A stretch of DNA of 7,768 nucleotides from Bacillota bacterium (GCA_030597345.1 JAUVSA010000098.1:1-7768); one strand, 5' to 3'. Positions 1 to 7,144 are shown, counted from the first letter of the stretch. Translations and numbers: made by a program. The notes: generated by a model from the sequence alone, not told the origin.

Positions 1-2
1 CC

Positions 3-305
3 TCACAGCGCCGACTCGATTATCCCTCCCAGCGCAACCGCCTCGCCCTGATAGCACACCGCGGCCTGCCCCGGCGAGACCGCCCGCTGAGCCCGCGCGA
101 ACTCCAACGTCACTCCCCCGTCTTCCGCCCTCGCCACACATCCCGCCAACCGCCCACCGGAGCGTATCTTCGCCCGAAGCTTGCTCCCACCCTCCGGCAG
201 CGCCGCCACCGCCACATAGTTCACCTCTCCCACCACCAGCCCCCGGGACCGCACCTCCCCGGCCCCCCCTACTATCAGCCGATTGTCCGCCACATCTATC
301 CCCAC
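3..305 (-). pseudogene. mnmA: MnmA C-terminal beta-barrel segment downstream of the amber codon
   Basis: This is the in-frame continuation of mnmA after TAG, ending at TGA (3-5). It starts VVGIDVADNRLIVGG and ends with the family's closing signature, SPGQAAVCYQGEAVALGG then IIESAL. It contains no further stop or frameshift, and its glycine, valine and GQ positions look conserved. So the defect is either very recent, a sequencing or assembly error, or tolerated. A GTG at 303-305 lies 3 nt after the TAG, so termination-reinitiation making a separate 100-residue domain is possible on paper, but I see no good ribosome binding site for it. In MnmA structures the C-terminal barrel packs on the tRNA acceptor side, so its loss would be expected to impair the enzyme. 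Confidence 0.75.
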
Positions 306-308
306 TAC

Positions 309-1094
309 CTACAATGGCTCGCCCTGCGCCACCCGCCGCCCCTCCCGCTGTCCGATGGTATAGAACGCGATCCCCCGATGCCTCCCCACCTGCCGCCCCT
401 CCCGGTCCACGATGGCCCCCGGCCGAACCACTTCCGGCCGTCGCTTCCGCAGGTACTCCCGATAGCCGCTCCCGGACACGAAGCAGATCTCCTGGCTGTC
501 GGGCCGCTCCGCCGTGGACAGCCCCAGCCGCGCCGCCTGCGCCCGCGTCTCCACCTTCGTCATCTCCCCAAGCGGAAACAGCGCCCGCGCAAGCTGGTCC
601 TGAGTCAGCGCGTAGAGACTGTACGACTGATCCTTACCTGTGTCAACGCCGCGCCTCAGCGCCCAGCGGCCGCTCCCCTCCTCATATCCGACCCGCGCGT
701 AGTGTCCCGTCGCCAGCTTCTCGGCGTCGATCTCCCTCGCCCGCTGCAGCAGAGGGCCGAACTTGACGAAGGTGTTGCAGCGAATGCAGGGATTCGGGGT
801 GCGACCTTGGAGATACTCGTCGCAGAAGGGGTCGATCACGAGGCGCTCGAAGGGCTCCCGCAGGTTGATGACATAGTGCCGTATCCCCAGCGTCCGCGCC
901 ACCCGCCTCGCCGAGTCCACCGCCTCCAGCCCGCAGCACCCGCGCAGTCCCGGCGAGATCTCCTCCTCGGCCTCCCTCGGCCACATCTGCATCGTGAGCC
1001 CCACCACCTCGCAGCCCTGCTCCAACAGCAGCGCGGCCGCGACAGAGCTGTCCACACCGCCGCTCATCGCCACGGCAACCCGTTCACGCTTCAT
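309..1094 (-). CDS. mnmA: tRNA-specific 2-thiouridylase MnmA, catalytic part, cut short by an in-frame amber codon
   Basis: MnmA (TrmU) activates U34 of Lys, Glu and Gln tRNAs with ATP and inserts sulfur to give 2-thiouridine; it is cytosolic. Seen in the 261 residues: the PP-loop SGGVDSS (11-17), the nucleophile Cys103 in NPCIRCN, the ATGHYAR motif (128-134), GKDQSYSLY (153-161), the second catalytic Cys204 in DSQEICFV, and FYTIGQR (244-250). The frame stops at TAG (309-311) directly after the residues EPL, where the family has a Tyr (P-x-Y-V-V). The remaining about 100 family residues follow in the same frame at 3-305, so with the TAG read through the protein would be 363 residues, the normal length. 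The start is ATG at 1094: the motif spacing fits the family, although only a weak AGG precedes it. A longer open frame to 1373 would overlap rarA and encodes low-complexity sequence. mnmA lies 91 nt after rarA and is probably cotranscribed. Family identity is very sure; whether the product works is not. Confidence 0.9.
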   Translation of the reverse strand: MKRERVAVAMSGGVDSSVAAALLLEQGCEVVGLTMQMWPREAEEEISPGLRGCCGLEAVDSARRVARTLGIRHYVINLREPFERLVIDPFCDEYLQGRTPNPCIRCNTFVKFGPLLQRAREIDAEKLATGHYARVGYEEGSGRWALRRGVDTGKDQSYSLYALTQDQLARALFPLGEMTKVETRAQAARLGLSTAERPDSQEICFVSGSGYREYLRKRRPEVVRPGAIVDREGRQVGRHRGIAFYTIGQREGRRVAQGEPL

Positions 1095-1185
1095 AAGCCT
1101 GTTCGGCAGGAGCTTGCCTCCTGCCCCTTCTCCTGCACCTGTTCGGTGTTCGGTGTTTCGGGAGCTTGCTCCCGACACCGTCTCC
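1095..1185. repeat. Two intergenic hairpins between rarA and mnmA
   Basis: The 91-nt gap holds two near-perfect palindromes. The first is GGCAGGAG (1105-1112), loop cttgc, CTCCTGCC (1118-1125). The second is TCGGGAGC (1158-1165), loop tt, GCTCCCGA (1168-1175), extended by GGTG (1152-1155) pairing with CACC (1176-1179) across a tt bulge. Between them lies a short tandem of a gttcggt-type heptamer (1141-1160), and the 9-mer cctgttcgg occurs at both 1098-1106 and 1138-1146. Neither hairpin is followed by a T run on the minus strand, so they do not look like intrinsic terminators. On the mRNA the only strong Shine-Dalgarno-like AGGAGG near mnmA sits in the first hairpin, 22 nt before the ATG and paired with CTCCT. 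They resemble the palindromes at the right end of the window in design. Confidence 0.7.
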
Positions 1186-2589
1186 TCACCCCTCCCCGCG
1201 CCCCTGCCGCCTCCTTCTCTCCCACTCCTCCAACCGCGCCTTGATCTTCTTCTCGTACCCCAGCTCCCCCGGCTCGTAGTACCGCCGCGACTTCGTCCCC
1301 TCCGGCAAATATTCTTGTGGCGCGAAGTGTCCCGGATGGTCGTGCGGGTACACGTATCCATCCCCGTGCCCAAAGCTCTTCGCCCCCGGATAGTTCGCGT
1401 CTCTCAGGTGCTTCGGCACCGTTGGCACGACCCGCTTCTGCACGTCCTCCATCGCCCGCGCGATCCCCAGATAGGAGGCATTGCTCTTCGGCGCGGTCGC
1501 CACGTAGATCGTCGCCTGCGCCAGCGGAATCTGCGCCTCCGGCAGACCTACGTACTCCACCGCGTGCGCCGCCGCCGTCGCCACCACCAGCGCCATCGGG
1601 TCCGCGTTCCCCACATCCTCCGCCGACTGGATCACCAGCCGCCGCGCGATGAACCGCGGGTCCTCCCCCGCCGAGATCATCCGCGCCAGCCAGTACAGCG
1701 CCGCGTCCGGGTCCCCGCCCCGCAGGCTCTTGATGTAGGCGGAGATCACGTCATAGTGCGTGTCCCCTTCCTTGTCGTACGTCAGCGCCCGCCGCTGCGC
1801 CGCGTCCTCCACCATCTCCAGCGTCACCACCGGCCGCTTGCCGCCTTCCGCCTCCTGCACCGCGCTCTGCGCGGCCGCCTGCACCGCGTGCTGCGCGGCC
1901 GCCTCCAGCGCGTTCAGCGCCGCCCGCGCGTCGCCGTTCGCCAGGTTGATCGCGTGCTCGCGCGCCTCCGGCTCCAGTTCGAGGTTGAGCTTCCCGAGCC
2001 CCCGCTCCTCATCCGCCAGTGCCCGGTCCACAATCACCCCGACCTGTTCCTCGCCCAGAGGTTTGAAGACGAAGATGCGGGATCGGCTGACCAGCGGCGC
2101 GTTGATCTCGAAGTACGGATTCTCCGTGGTGGACCCAACGAGGGTGATCGTCCCATCCTCTACGAACGGCAGGAAAGCGTCTTGTTGGGCCTTGTTGAAG
2201 CGGTGGATCTCGTCCACGAACAGGATGGTCTTCCGCCCCAGCGCCCTGATCCGTTCCCTTGCCTGCTTGGTCACGCGGCGGATGTCGGCCACCCCCGAAG
2301 TCACCGCGCTGTAGCCCTCGAAGTGGCGCTTGGTCCGGCCCGCTATGATGTGGGCGAGCGTGCTCTTTCCCGTGCCCGCGGGCCCGTAGAAGATGACCGA
2401 TGAAAGCTCGTCGTTCTCGATCGCACTGCGGAGATAGGTGTCGGGGCCGACGATCTCTTCCTGACCGACGAACTCCTCGATGGTCCGAGGCCGCATCCGC
2501 GCCGCCAGCGGCATCGCCCGCGTCTCCGCCCCCTGCGCCGCCTCCCGGTCCTCTGGAAACAAGCTGTCCGCCGCCTCATCGCCGCGCAT
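1186..2589 (-). CDS. rarA: Replication-associated recombination protein A (RarA/MgsA), AAA+ ATPase
   Basis: RarA is the bacterial homologue of yeast Mgs1 and human WRNIP1, a cytosolic clamp-loader-like ATPase acting at stalled replication forks. In the 467 residues: Walker A GPAGTGKS (69-76, with Ala where most have Pro), Walker B ILFVDEIH (122-129), sensor 1 around GSTTENP (152-158), the arginine-finger region SRSR (168-171), sensor 2 GDARAALNALE (219-229), then the helical MgsA C-terminal domain from about YDVISAYIKSLRGGDPDAAL, with QSAEDVGNADP and PKHLRDANYPGAKSFGHGDGYVYPHD-type sequence. Length is slightly above the usual 430-450. The excess is an N-terminal leader and an Ala/Gln-rich insert (about 230-250) encoded by a 24-bp tandem duplication. 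The start is ATG 2589, with GGGGAGG 4 nt upstream. A GTG at 2616 is in frame, but it lies inside the predicted -10 region, so it would be outside the transcript. Stop is TGA. Confidence 0.96.
   Translation of the reverse strand: MRGDEAADSLFPEDREAAQGAETRAMPLAARMRPRTIEEFVGQEEIVGPDTYLRSAIENDELSSVIFYGPAGTGKSTLAHIIAGRTKRHFEGYSAVTSGVADIRRVTKQARERIRALGRKTILFVDEIHRFNKAQQDAFLPFVEDGTITLVGSTTENPYFEINAPLVSRSRIFVFKPLGEEQVGVIVDRALADEERGLGKLNLELEPEAREHAINLANGDARAALNALEAAAQHAVQAAAQSAVQEAEGGKRPVVTLEMVEDAAQRRALTYDKEGDTHYDVISAYIKSLRGGDPDAALYWLARMISAGEDPRFIARRLVIQSAEDVGNADPMALVVATAAAHAVEYVGLPEAQIPLAQATIYVATAPKSNASYLGIARAMEDVQKRVVPTVPKHLRDANYPGAKSFGHGDGYVYPHDHPGHFAPQEYLPEGTKSRRYYEPGELGYEKKIKARLEEWERRRRQGRGEG
1858..1905. 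repeat. 24-bp tandem duplication inside rarA
   Basis: Positions 1858-1881 and 1882-1905 are adjacent 24-bp units identical at 21 of 24 positions by eye. They encode the low-complexity AAQHAVQA / AAQSAVQE stretch after sensor 2 of RarA. Being a multiple of three, the duplication keeps the frame. It probably lengthens a linker between the AAA+ lid and the C-terminal domain. Confidence 0.75.
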
Positions 2590-2593
2590 CGCG

Positions 2594-2600
2594 CCTCCCC
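2594..2600 (-). promoter_or_regulatory. Ribosome binding site deciding the rarA start
   Basis: GGGGAGG lies 4 nt before ATG 2589. No comparable site precedes the in-frame GTG at 2616. With the promoter position this fixes the ATG as the start. Confidence 0.7.
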
Positions 2601-2606
2601 GCAGCG

Positions 2607-2636
2607 ATTCTATCACGCCCTAAGAACCAGCGTCAA
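2607..2636 (-). promoter_or_regulatory. Sigma70-type promoter of rarA (and probably mnmA)
   Basis: On the minus strand TTGACG (2631-2636) is followed after 18 nt by TAGAAT (2607-2612), each one base from consensus. TG at -15/-14 gives an extended -10 (TGATAGAAT). The expected transcript start is near 2600, leaving an untranslated leader of only about 10 nt that starts at the Shine-Dalgarno sequence of rarA. Confidence 0.65.
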
Positions 2637-2733
2637 CGAAACCTCGCCCTACACAGACGACCGCCCTTGGCAGGACGCCTTCCCCATCCTCCCGAAACCA
2701 CTCTCCCAATACCCCTCACTGGTGACATGCCCG

Positions 2734-3501
2734 ATGAACTACATCCGCGACCGCGTCCTCAACCGTGAGCTCCTCTGTGGCACCTGGCTCAACCTCGGCT
2801 CCAGCATCACCGCAGAGATCGCCGCCCTTGCAGGCTTCGACTGGGTCGTGCTCGATCTCGAACACGGCGCGGGCGACCACGACAGCCTCCTCCACCAGCT
2901 CCAGGCCGTCGCCGGCACCCCCGCCTCCCCTATCGTCCGCATCGCCTGGAACGAAGCCCCGAAATTCAAGCGGGTGCTCGATCTGGGTGTCGCGGGTGTC
3001 GTTGTCCCTTACGTGACGACGCCCGCGGAGGCCGAGCAGGCGGTCGCCGCCATGCGCTATCCGCCTCAGGGCATTCGCGGCGCCGCCAGCCTCACCCGGG
3101 CCGCCGGCTTCGGCCAGCACTTCAGTGAGTACCTCGCAACTGCCAATGAGACGCTCCTCACCGTCGTGCAGGTGGAGACGGAATCGACCCTCGAACAGGT
3201 AGATGAGATCGCGGCGGTGGACGGAGTAGACGTCCTTTTCGTCGGCCCGCTCGATCTGAGCCTCAACATGGGTATCCCGCGGCAGCTCGAGCACCCCAGG
3301 TTCCGCGCCGCCATGGCGAAGGTGAACGAGGCCGCTCGTCGCGCGGGCAAGGCGGCCGGAATACTCATCGGCGGGGCCGATCAGATCGAGCAGACCATCG
3401 CCGACGGCTTCACCTTCATCGGCATCGGCTCCGACGGCACCGTTCTGGCGGAGGGCATGAGAGCGCTCTCCTCCGCCTTCGACGCCTGCAAGAAGAAGTG
3501 A
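2734..3501 (+). CDS. HpcH/HpaI family aldolase (2-keto-3-deoxy sugar-acid aldolase type)
   Basis: This is a class II, metal-dependent pyruvate aldolase with a TIM-barrel fold; relatives cleave 4-hydroxy-2-oxoheptanedioate (HpaI), 2-keto-3-deoxy-L-rhamnonate (RhmA) or 2-keto-3-deoxyglucarate (GarL). In the 255 residues the catalytic set is present: His44 in DLEHG, Arg69 in IVRIAW, metal ligands Glu148 in VQVETE and Asp174 in FVGPLDLS, plus the phosphate/carboxylate loop PPQGIRGAA. These positions match HpaI numbering almost exactly. The length is usual for the family. The start ATG 2734 puts the N-terminus (MNYIRDRVL) where the family begins, and GGTGA (2721-2725) lies 8 nt upstream; an in-frame GTG at 2722 would add four residues. 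I see no convincing promoter in the 144-nt divergent gap. The substrate cannot be named: no sugar dehydratase, dehydrogenase or transporter gene is adjacent. Stop is TGA. Confidence 0.93.
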   Translation: MNYIRDRVLNRELLCGTWLNLGSSITAEIAALAGFDWVVLDLEHGAGDHDSLLHQLQAVAGTPASPIVRIAWNEAPKFKRVLDLGVAGVVVPYVTTPAEAEQAVAAMRYPPQGIRGAASLTRAAGFGQHFSEYLATANETLLTVVQVETESTLEQVDEIAAVDGVDVLFVGPLDLSLNMGIPRQLEHPRFRAAMAKVNEAARRAGKAAGILIGGADQIEQTIADGFTFIGIGSDGTVLAEGMRALSSAFDACKKK

Positions 3502-3627
3502 GGATAAGACGGCGCAGCCGCCTCGCGCGGCCGACCCACCCCGAAGCCGGCCCGCTATTGATAGCCTCTTATCGCGGCCGAACGCTCCGGTAGTGACGCG
3601 AACCCCTGGAGTCCCTCCCGGCGCCGC
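3502..3627. other. Convergent intergenic region with small palindromes
   Basis: This separates the stop codons of the aldolase and the large membrane protein. It contains CGGC-gca-GCCG (3510-3520), a small palindrome GCTAT-tg-ATAGC (3554-3565), and separated arms GATAAGA (3503-3509) and TCTTATC (3567-3573). The 15-mer at 3510-3524 is identical to 7439-7453. A 9-mer, cgcggccga, is repeated at 3526-3534 and 3573-3581. No stem followed by a T tract is visible, so no intrinsic terminator can be named for either gene. Confidence 0.5.
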
Positions 3628-6600
3628 TTATCCCCGCGGTCGCTCGTGCCCGCCGTCGGACGCACCAGCCTGCTCGCGGCGTCTCTCGACCTGCCGCATG
3701 ACTGCTGCCTGCGCCTCCTGCAGAAAGGCGAACGGATCCCCCTCGGTCGCCCGCACATAGGCCAAGGTCGCGCTCACCCGCGCCCCCGAAACGCCGCCCG
3801 GCGATCCCGCCACTCCCTCTCTGGCGAGCCCTGCCAGCAGCTCGATCGCCTCCTCGAACTCTCCTCGCGTGGTTTGCACCGAGGCCAGCGCGAACCTGAT
3901 GCCAACATCCCCGGGTGCCAGCGAGAGCGCCTTCGCATAACGAGCGGCCGCCAAGTCCAGCAATCCCGCCACGGCGTGGAGGCGGAGGCTGCTCATTCTC
4001 ACCGGCGTTCTAACCTCGTCGGCGCCCACGGAAACCGACCAGATCGCACTTGCCATCTGCTGATAGCATTGGCCCAACCGCTGCCAGTTGGAGGGCTCGC
4101 CGGGCCGCCCCGCCGCCGCCCGCTCGTCCGCAATCACCTGCTCGAAGAGCGTCCGCGGGATCCCCATGAACGATCCCTGGGTCCTCGGACCTCTCGCGCG
4201 GAGGATGCGTGCAAGCCCCTCCGGCTTCTGCCGCAGCACGTTCGCCACGGCAACGTAATTCCACCACCCGGGAGACTCTCTCGCCAGCGCCTCCGCCCAC
4301 CGCGCTGCCTCCTCAAACCGTTCGGTAGCGGTCAGCGCCGCCAGCCACTGCTCCCGCGCGATGGAGGCTGCGTCAGGAAGCACAGCCGCTGCCCGCGCCT
4401 GCTTCATCTGCTCCTCTGTGACAGCGACCATCGACTTCGCCACAAAGTGATCGGGAACCGCTGCCAGCGCCCGGCGATACGCCATGAGCGCCAGCAAATC
4501 GTAGCGATCCTGGCGTCCCAGCTCATACAGCCGGGCCCGCAGCACATAGCGGCTCGCCTCCACCTCCCGGCGCAGCCGCTCCCGCCACGGCGCCTCCGGG
4601 CCTCCTGCTCCACTTACGTAATCGAGCGCCGACCCGCCGGAGTTCAGCACCAGGTCCGGATACGCGAACAGGAAGTTGATCTTCCGGGACCCTGGGAACT
4701 GATAGTTGGCCCGGGAGGCGATGAACTCGAGGTAGCCGTTGTCCTCTGTGTTCAACTGCCCCCCTTCTCCCACCCACCGATCCACCGCGTGATGATCGTA
4801 GAGAAGCAGCGCCAGAATCCCCTCCGGCCGCCACATGCCGATCTCCGCCAGGTCTGCCCGCACCCCGGGCCTGGCCATCCGCCGGGCGACATCGTCGTAC
4901 ACAGCTTCCAGCGGCTGCAGCATCCCATGGACCACGCAGAACTGATTCCGGCCCCCCTCCGAGTGCCAGATATAGACGTACGGAAAGACCTCCCGGATGG
5001 ACCGGATCATCACTTTCAGGCCTTCCAGATTCAGCGAGTAGATCGGCATCCACGTGCTGAAGAGACCTCCGGGCTTCAGCCGGCTCCGGCAGTCCCGCAG
5101 GTAGTCGACAGAGTAGAAGAAACCCTGGCCCGCCAGCATCGGATGGGCGAGGTCCGAGAGGATCACGTCATACTTGTGCGGGGTATGCCTCACGAACGTC
5201 CGCGCATCCTCCAGGTACAGACTGACGCGTGAGTCTTCGAGCACCCCTCGATTCGTCTCCGGGAACCGGGGAGCCGCCTCGATCACAGCTTTCGAGATCT
5301 CCACACAGTCGATGCGCTCCACCGGATGCTGACTGACGGAATAGGCTGTCCCCCCCGTGCCGAACCCGATGTGGAGCACCCTCTCCGCCTTGGGATGAAG
5401 CAGCATGGCTATGTGCGCCTGCAGCTTCTGCGTGGTCAGAAGGGCGAAGTCCGTCCCCGCGACGGGCGTCCCATTGACGGCCAGCACCCGAGTGTCTCCC
5501 TGCCCGATTATCGTGTCCATCTGGGCCCTTCGCCGCTGCACGGTCACCGTCCCGTCGATATCCTCCTTGACCCACTCGATCTCCAGAGCTTGTCCGTGCT
5601 TGTATACCTCCACCAGATCTTCCGCGGTGAAGCTGTGGTTCAGCGCCACGAACAGCGCCGCCGGAATCAACACCGCGGCAGCGCCCCTCAGCGCCCGCGG
5701 CCGCCCCCGGCGGCCCATCATCGTCCACACCATCAGCCCGGCGAAGATGCTCAGCCCAGCCATGGCATACAAGGACAGGCGCGCCCCGATCGCCGGAACG
5801 AGCACGAACCCCACCAACAGAGAGCCGGCCACGGTCCCCATGGTATTGACCACGTAAGCCTGCCCCACGCTCGCGCCCACCCGGCCCGTCGATCGCGCCC
5901 ACAACCCACACACCAATGGAAACACGGCCCCGATCAACACCGTCGGCACGATCATGATCGCGGCCGCGCCCAGGAAGAGCCACTCCGTCTGTCCCCAGAA
6001 GCTCAGGTTCATGCTGGGCAGATGCAGCCGCCGCAGCACCAGAAACACTGGAATCGTCCCCGCCGCCGACACCCCGATGATCACTTCCAGGATCACGAAC
6101 CACCTCACCTGGTGAGGCGAGCGGGAGATCACCACTGAATACACCAGGCTCCCCAATGCCAGCCCCAGCAGGTAGACGCACAGCATCGCGCTGAACGCAT
6201 AGACAGTGCCCTCGAGAAAGAACGCCAGCAACCGCGTCCACAGCACCTCGTACGCCAAGGCCGCAAACCCCGACAGCGCAAACGCCACCAGCAGCCACTT
6301 CCCCACCGCCTGCAGACGGGCCGCTGCCTCCTCCGGCGGCTTGGAGGGCCGCCACTCCGCAGCCCCTTCCGCCTGCGCGCCGAGCGCTCGATGCGTCAGC
6401 AGCGCGGCCGCCGCCACCGTCAGCCCCAGCCCCGCCCCCACCGCATTCGACAGCCACAGCCCGAGGAACGGCAGCAGCAGAAAACCGGCCGCAAAGCTCC
6501 CCGCCACCGCTCCGAGCGTGTTCAGCCCGTAGAGCCGGCCAATGTGGGCCTCCATCCCCCTGTCGCGCCGCACGATGAAGCGGATCAGCAGCGGCAGCGT

Positions 6601-7065
6601 CCCCCCCAGCAGGATCGCGGGGCCGATCAGCAGCGCGCCGTTCAGCGCCAGCCTCGCCGCCGTCAGCGCCAGCGTGCTCTCCCCCGCCCGCTGATAGATC
6701 CAGGTATAGACCGGCGTCAGCCCCCTCAGCAGGAGCACCGGCAGTATCAGCGCGATGGCAGCCGCTCCCGCCTCCAACAGCCCATACACCCGCAGCAGAC
6801 CCCGCCCCCGAACCGCCACCCGCCCGAAGATAAACGCCCCAACCGCCAGCCCCCCCAGAAACACCGCCAGCACCACGCTCACCGCATAGGTCGTGTTCCC
6901 GAACACGAACGACAGCATCCGCATCCACACGACCTCATACACCAGCGCCGCCGCCCCCGAGAAGAAGAACAGCACGTGCACCAGCACCACCGCCCACCTC
7001 GGCAGTCGGCCGCCCGTCGTTTCTAGCTGGTTCTCGCGCTCGTTCCTAGGCATCCTAGAGCGCAT
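3628..7065 (-). CDS. Fused membrane module / spermidine-synthase-like / TPR-like protein, 1145 residues
   Basis: This matches the fused MFS-like/spermidine synthase group, whose function is mostly unknown. Residues about 26-225 and 257-479 are two homologous membrane modules, together roughly 12-13 hydrophobic segments. Paired motifs are SGAAALVYEVVWMRML (36-51) with SGFAALAYEVLWTRLL (265-280), and YGLNTLGAVAGS with YVVNTMGTVAGS. After the last segment comes a soluble Rossmann-like domain (about 485-775): HIGFGTGG (565-572), acidic CVEIS (587-591), LEDARTF (618-624) and YDVILSDLAHP (632-642). Canonical aminopropyltransferases have an acidic residue after the glycine loop and D-x-x-D-P; here they are T and AHP, so SAM-type binding looks kept but polyamine synthesis is doubtful. 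Residues 835-1125 are helical with TPR-like pieces (for example YAKALSLAPGDVGIRFALA). The start ATG 7065 has GAGGG 7 nt upstream; ATG 7110 and ATG 7053 are in frame but lack such a site. Stop is TAA. The gene stands alone on its strand. Confidence 0.85.
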   Translation of the reverse strand: MRSRMPRNERENQLETTGGRLPRWAVVLVHVLFFFSGAAALVYEVVWMRMLSFVFGNTTYAVSVVLAVFLGGLAVGAFIFGRVAVRGRGLLRVYGLLEAGAAAIALILPVLLLRGLTPVYTWIYQRAGESTLALTAARLALNGALLIGPAILLGGTLPLLIRFIVRRDRGMEAHIGRLYGLNTLGAVAGSFAAGFLLLPFLGLWLSNAVGAGLGLTVAAAALLTHRALGAQAEGAAEWRPSKPPEEAAARLQAVGKWLLVAFALSGFAALAYEVLWTRLLAFFLEGTVYAFSAMLCVYLLGLALGSLVYSVVISRSPHQVRWFVILEVIIGVSAAGTIPVFLVLRRLHLPSMNLSFWGQTEWLFLGAAAIMIVPTVLIGAVFPLVCGLWARSTGRVGASVGQAYVVNTMGTVAGSLLVGFVLVPAIGARLSLYAMAGLSIFAGLMVWTMMGRRGRPRALRGAAAVLIPAALFVALNHSFTAEDLVEVYKHGQALEIEWVKEDIDGTVTVQRRRAQMDTIIGQGDTRVLAVNGTPVAGTDFALLTTQKLQAHIAMLLHPKAERVLHIGFGTGGTAYSVSQHPVERIDCVEISKAVIEAAPRFPETNRGVLEDSRVSLYLEDARTFVRHTPHKYDVILSDLAHPMLAGQGFFYSVDYLRDCRSRLKPGGLFSTWMPIYSLNLEGLKVMIRSIREVFPYVYIWHSEGGRNQFCVVHGMLQPLEAVYDDVARRMARPGVRADLAEIGMWRPEGILALLLYDHHAVDRWVGEGGQLNTEDNGYLEFIASRANYQFPGSRKINFLFAYPDLVLNSGGSALDYVSGAGGPEAPWRERLRREVEASRYVLRARLYELGRQDRYDLLALMAYRRALAAVPDHFVAKSMVAVTEEQMKQARAAAVLPDAASIAREQWLAALTATERFEEAARWAEALARESPGWWNYVAVANVLRQKPEGLARILRARGPRTQGSFMGIPRTLFEQVIADERAAAGRPGEPSNWQRLGQCYQQMASAIWSVSVGADEVRTPVRMSSLRLHAVAGLLDLAAARYAKALSLAPGDVGIRFALASVQTTRGEFEEAIELLAGLAREGVAGSPGGVSGARVSATLAYVRATEGDPFAFLQEAQAAVMRQVERRREQAGASDGGHERPRG

Positions 7066-7069
7066 TTTA

Positions 7070-7077
7070 TAACCCTC
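7070..7077 (-). promoter_or_regulatory. Ribosome binding site deciding the start of the large membrane protein
   Basis: On the minus strand GTGAGGGTTATAAA directly precedes ATG 7065, placing GAGGG about 7 nt from the start. The in-frame ATG at 7110, which would add 15 residues, has no purine-rich tract before it. Confidence 0.6.
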
Positions 7078-7144
7078 ACTCGCCTGGCTGTCCGTTAGAG
7101 ACGCTGGCATGAAATGTGCCTGCTGAAGCCTGGCGGCTTATGGT

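Noticed and set aside
1095..1373. N-terminal extension of mnmA by 93 codons
   Set aside because: It overlaps the 3' end of rarA and is low-complexity Arg/Gly sequence unlike any MnmA; the family start fits ATG 1094.
994..2403. 469-residue plus-strand open frame opposite rarA
   Set aside because: It is an antisense shadow with Arg/His/Leu-rich low-complexity sequence, opposite a gene with full AAA+ motifs.
2667..2712. Plus-strand promoter for the aldolase starting with TTGGCA (2667-2672)
   Set aside because: No acceptable -10 element lies 16-19 nt downstream.
5168..6928. 586-residue minus-strand open frame inside the membrane protein gene
   Set aside because: It is a shifted-frame shadow of the large gene with Gly/Ala/Arg-rich sequence; the overlapping frame has clear domains and a ribosome binding site.
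7071..7110. ATG 7110 as start of the large membrane protein
   Set aside because: No ribosome binding site precedes it, and the added 15 residues are unremarkable, while ATG 7065 has GAGGG at a good distance.
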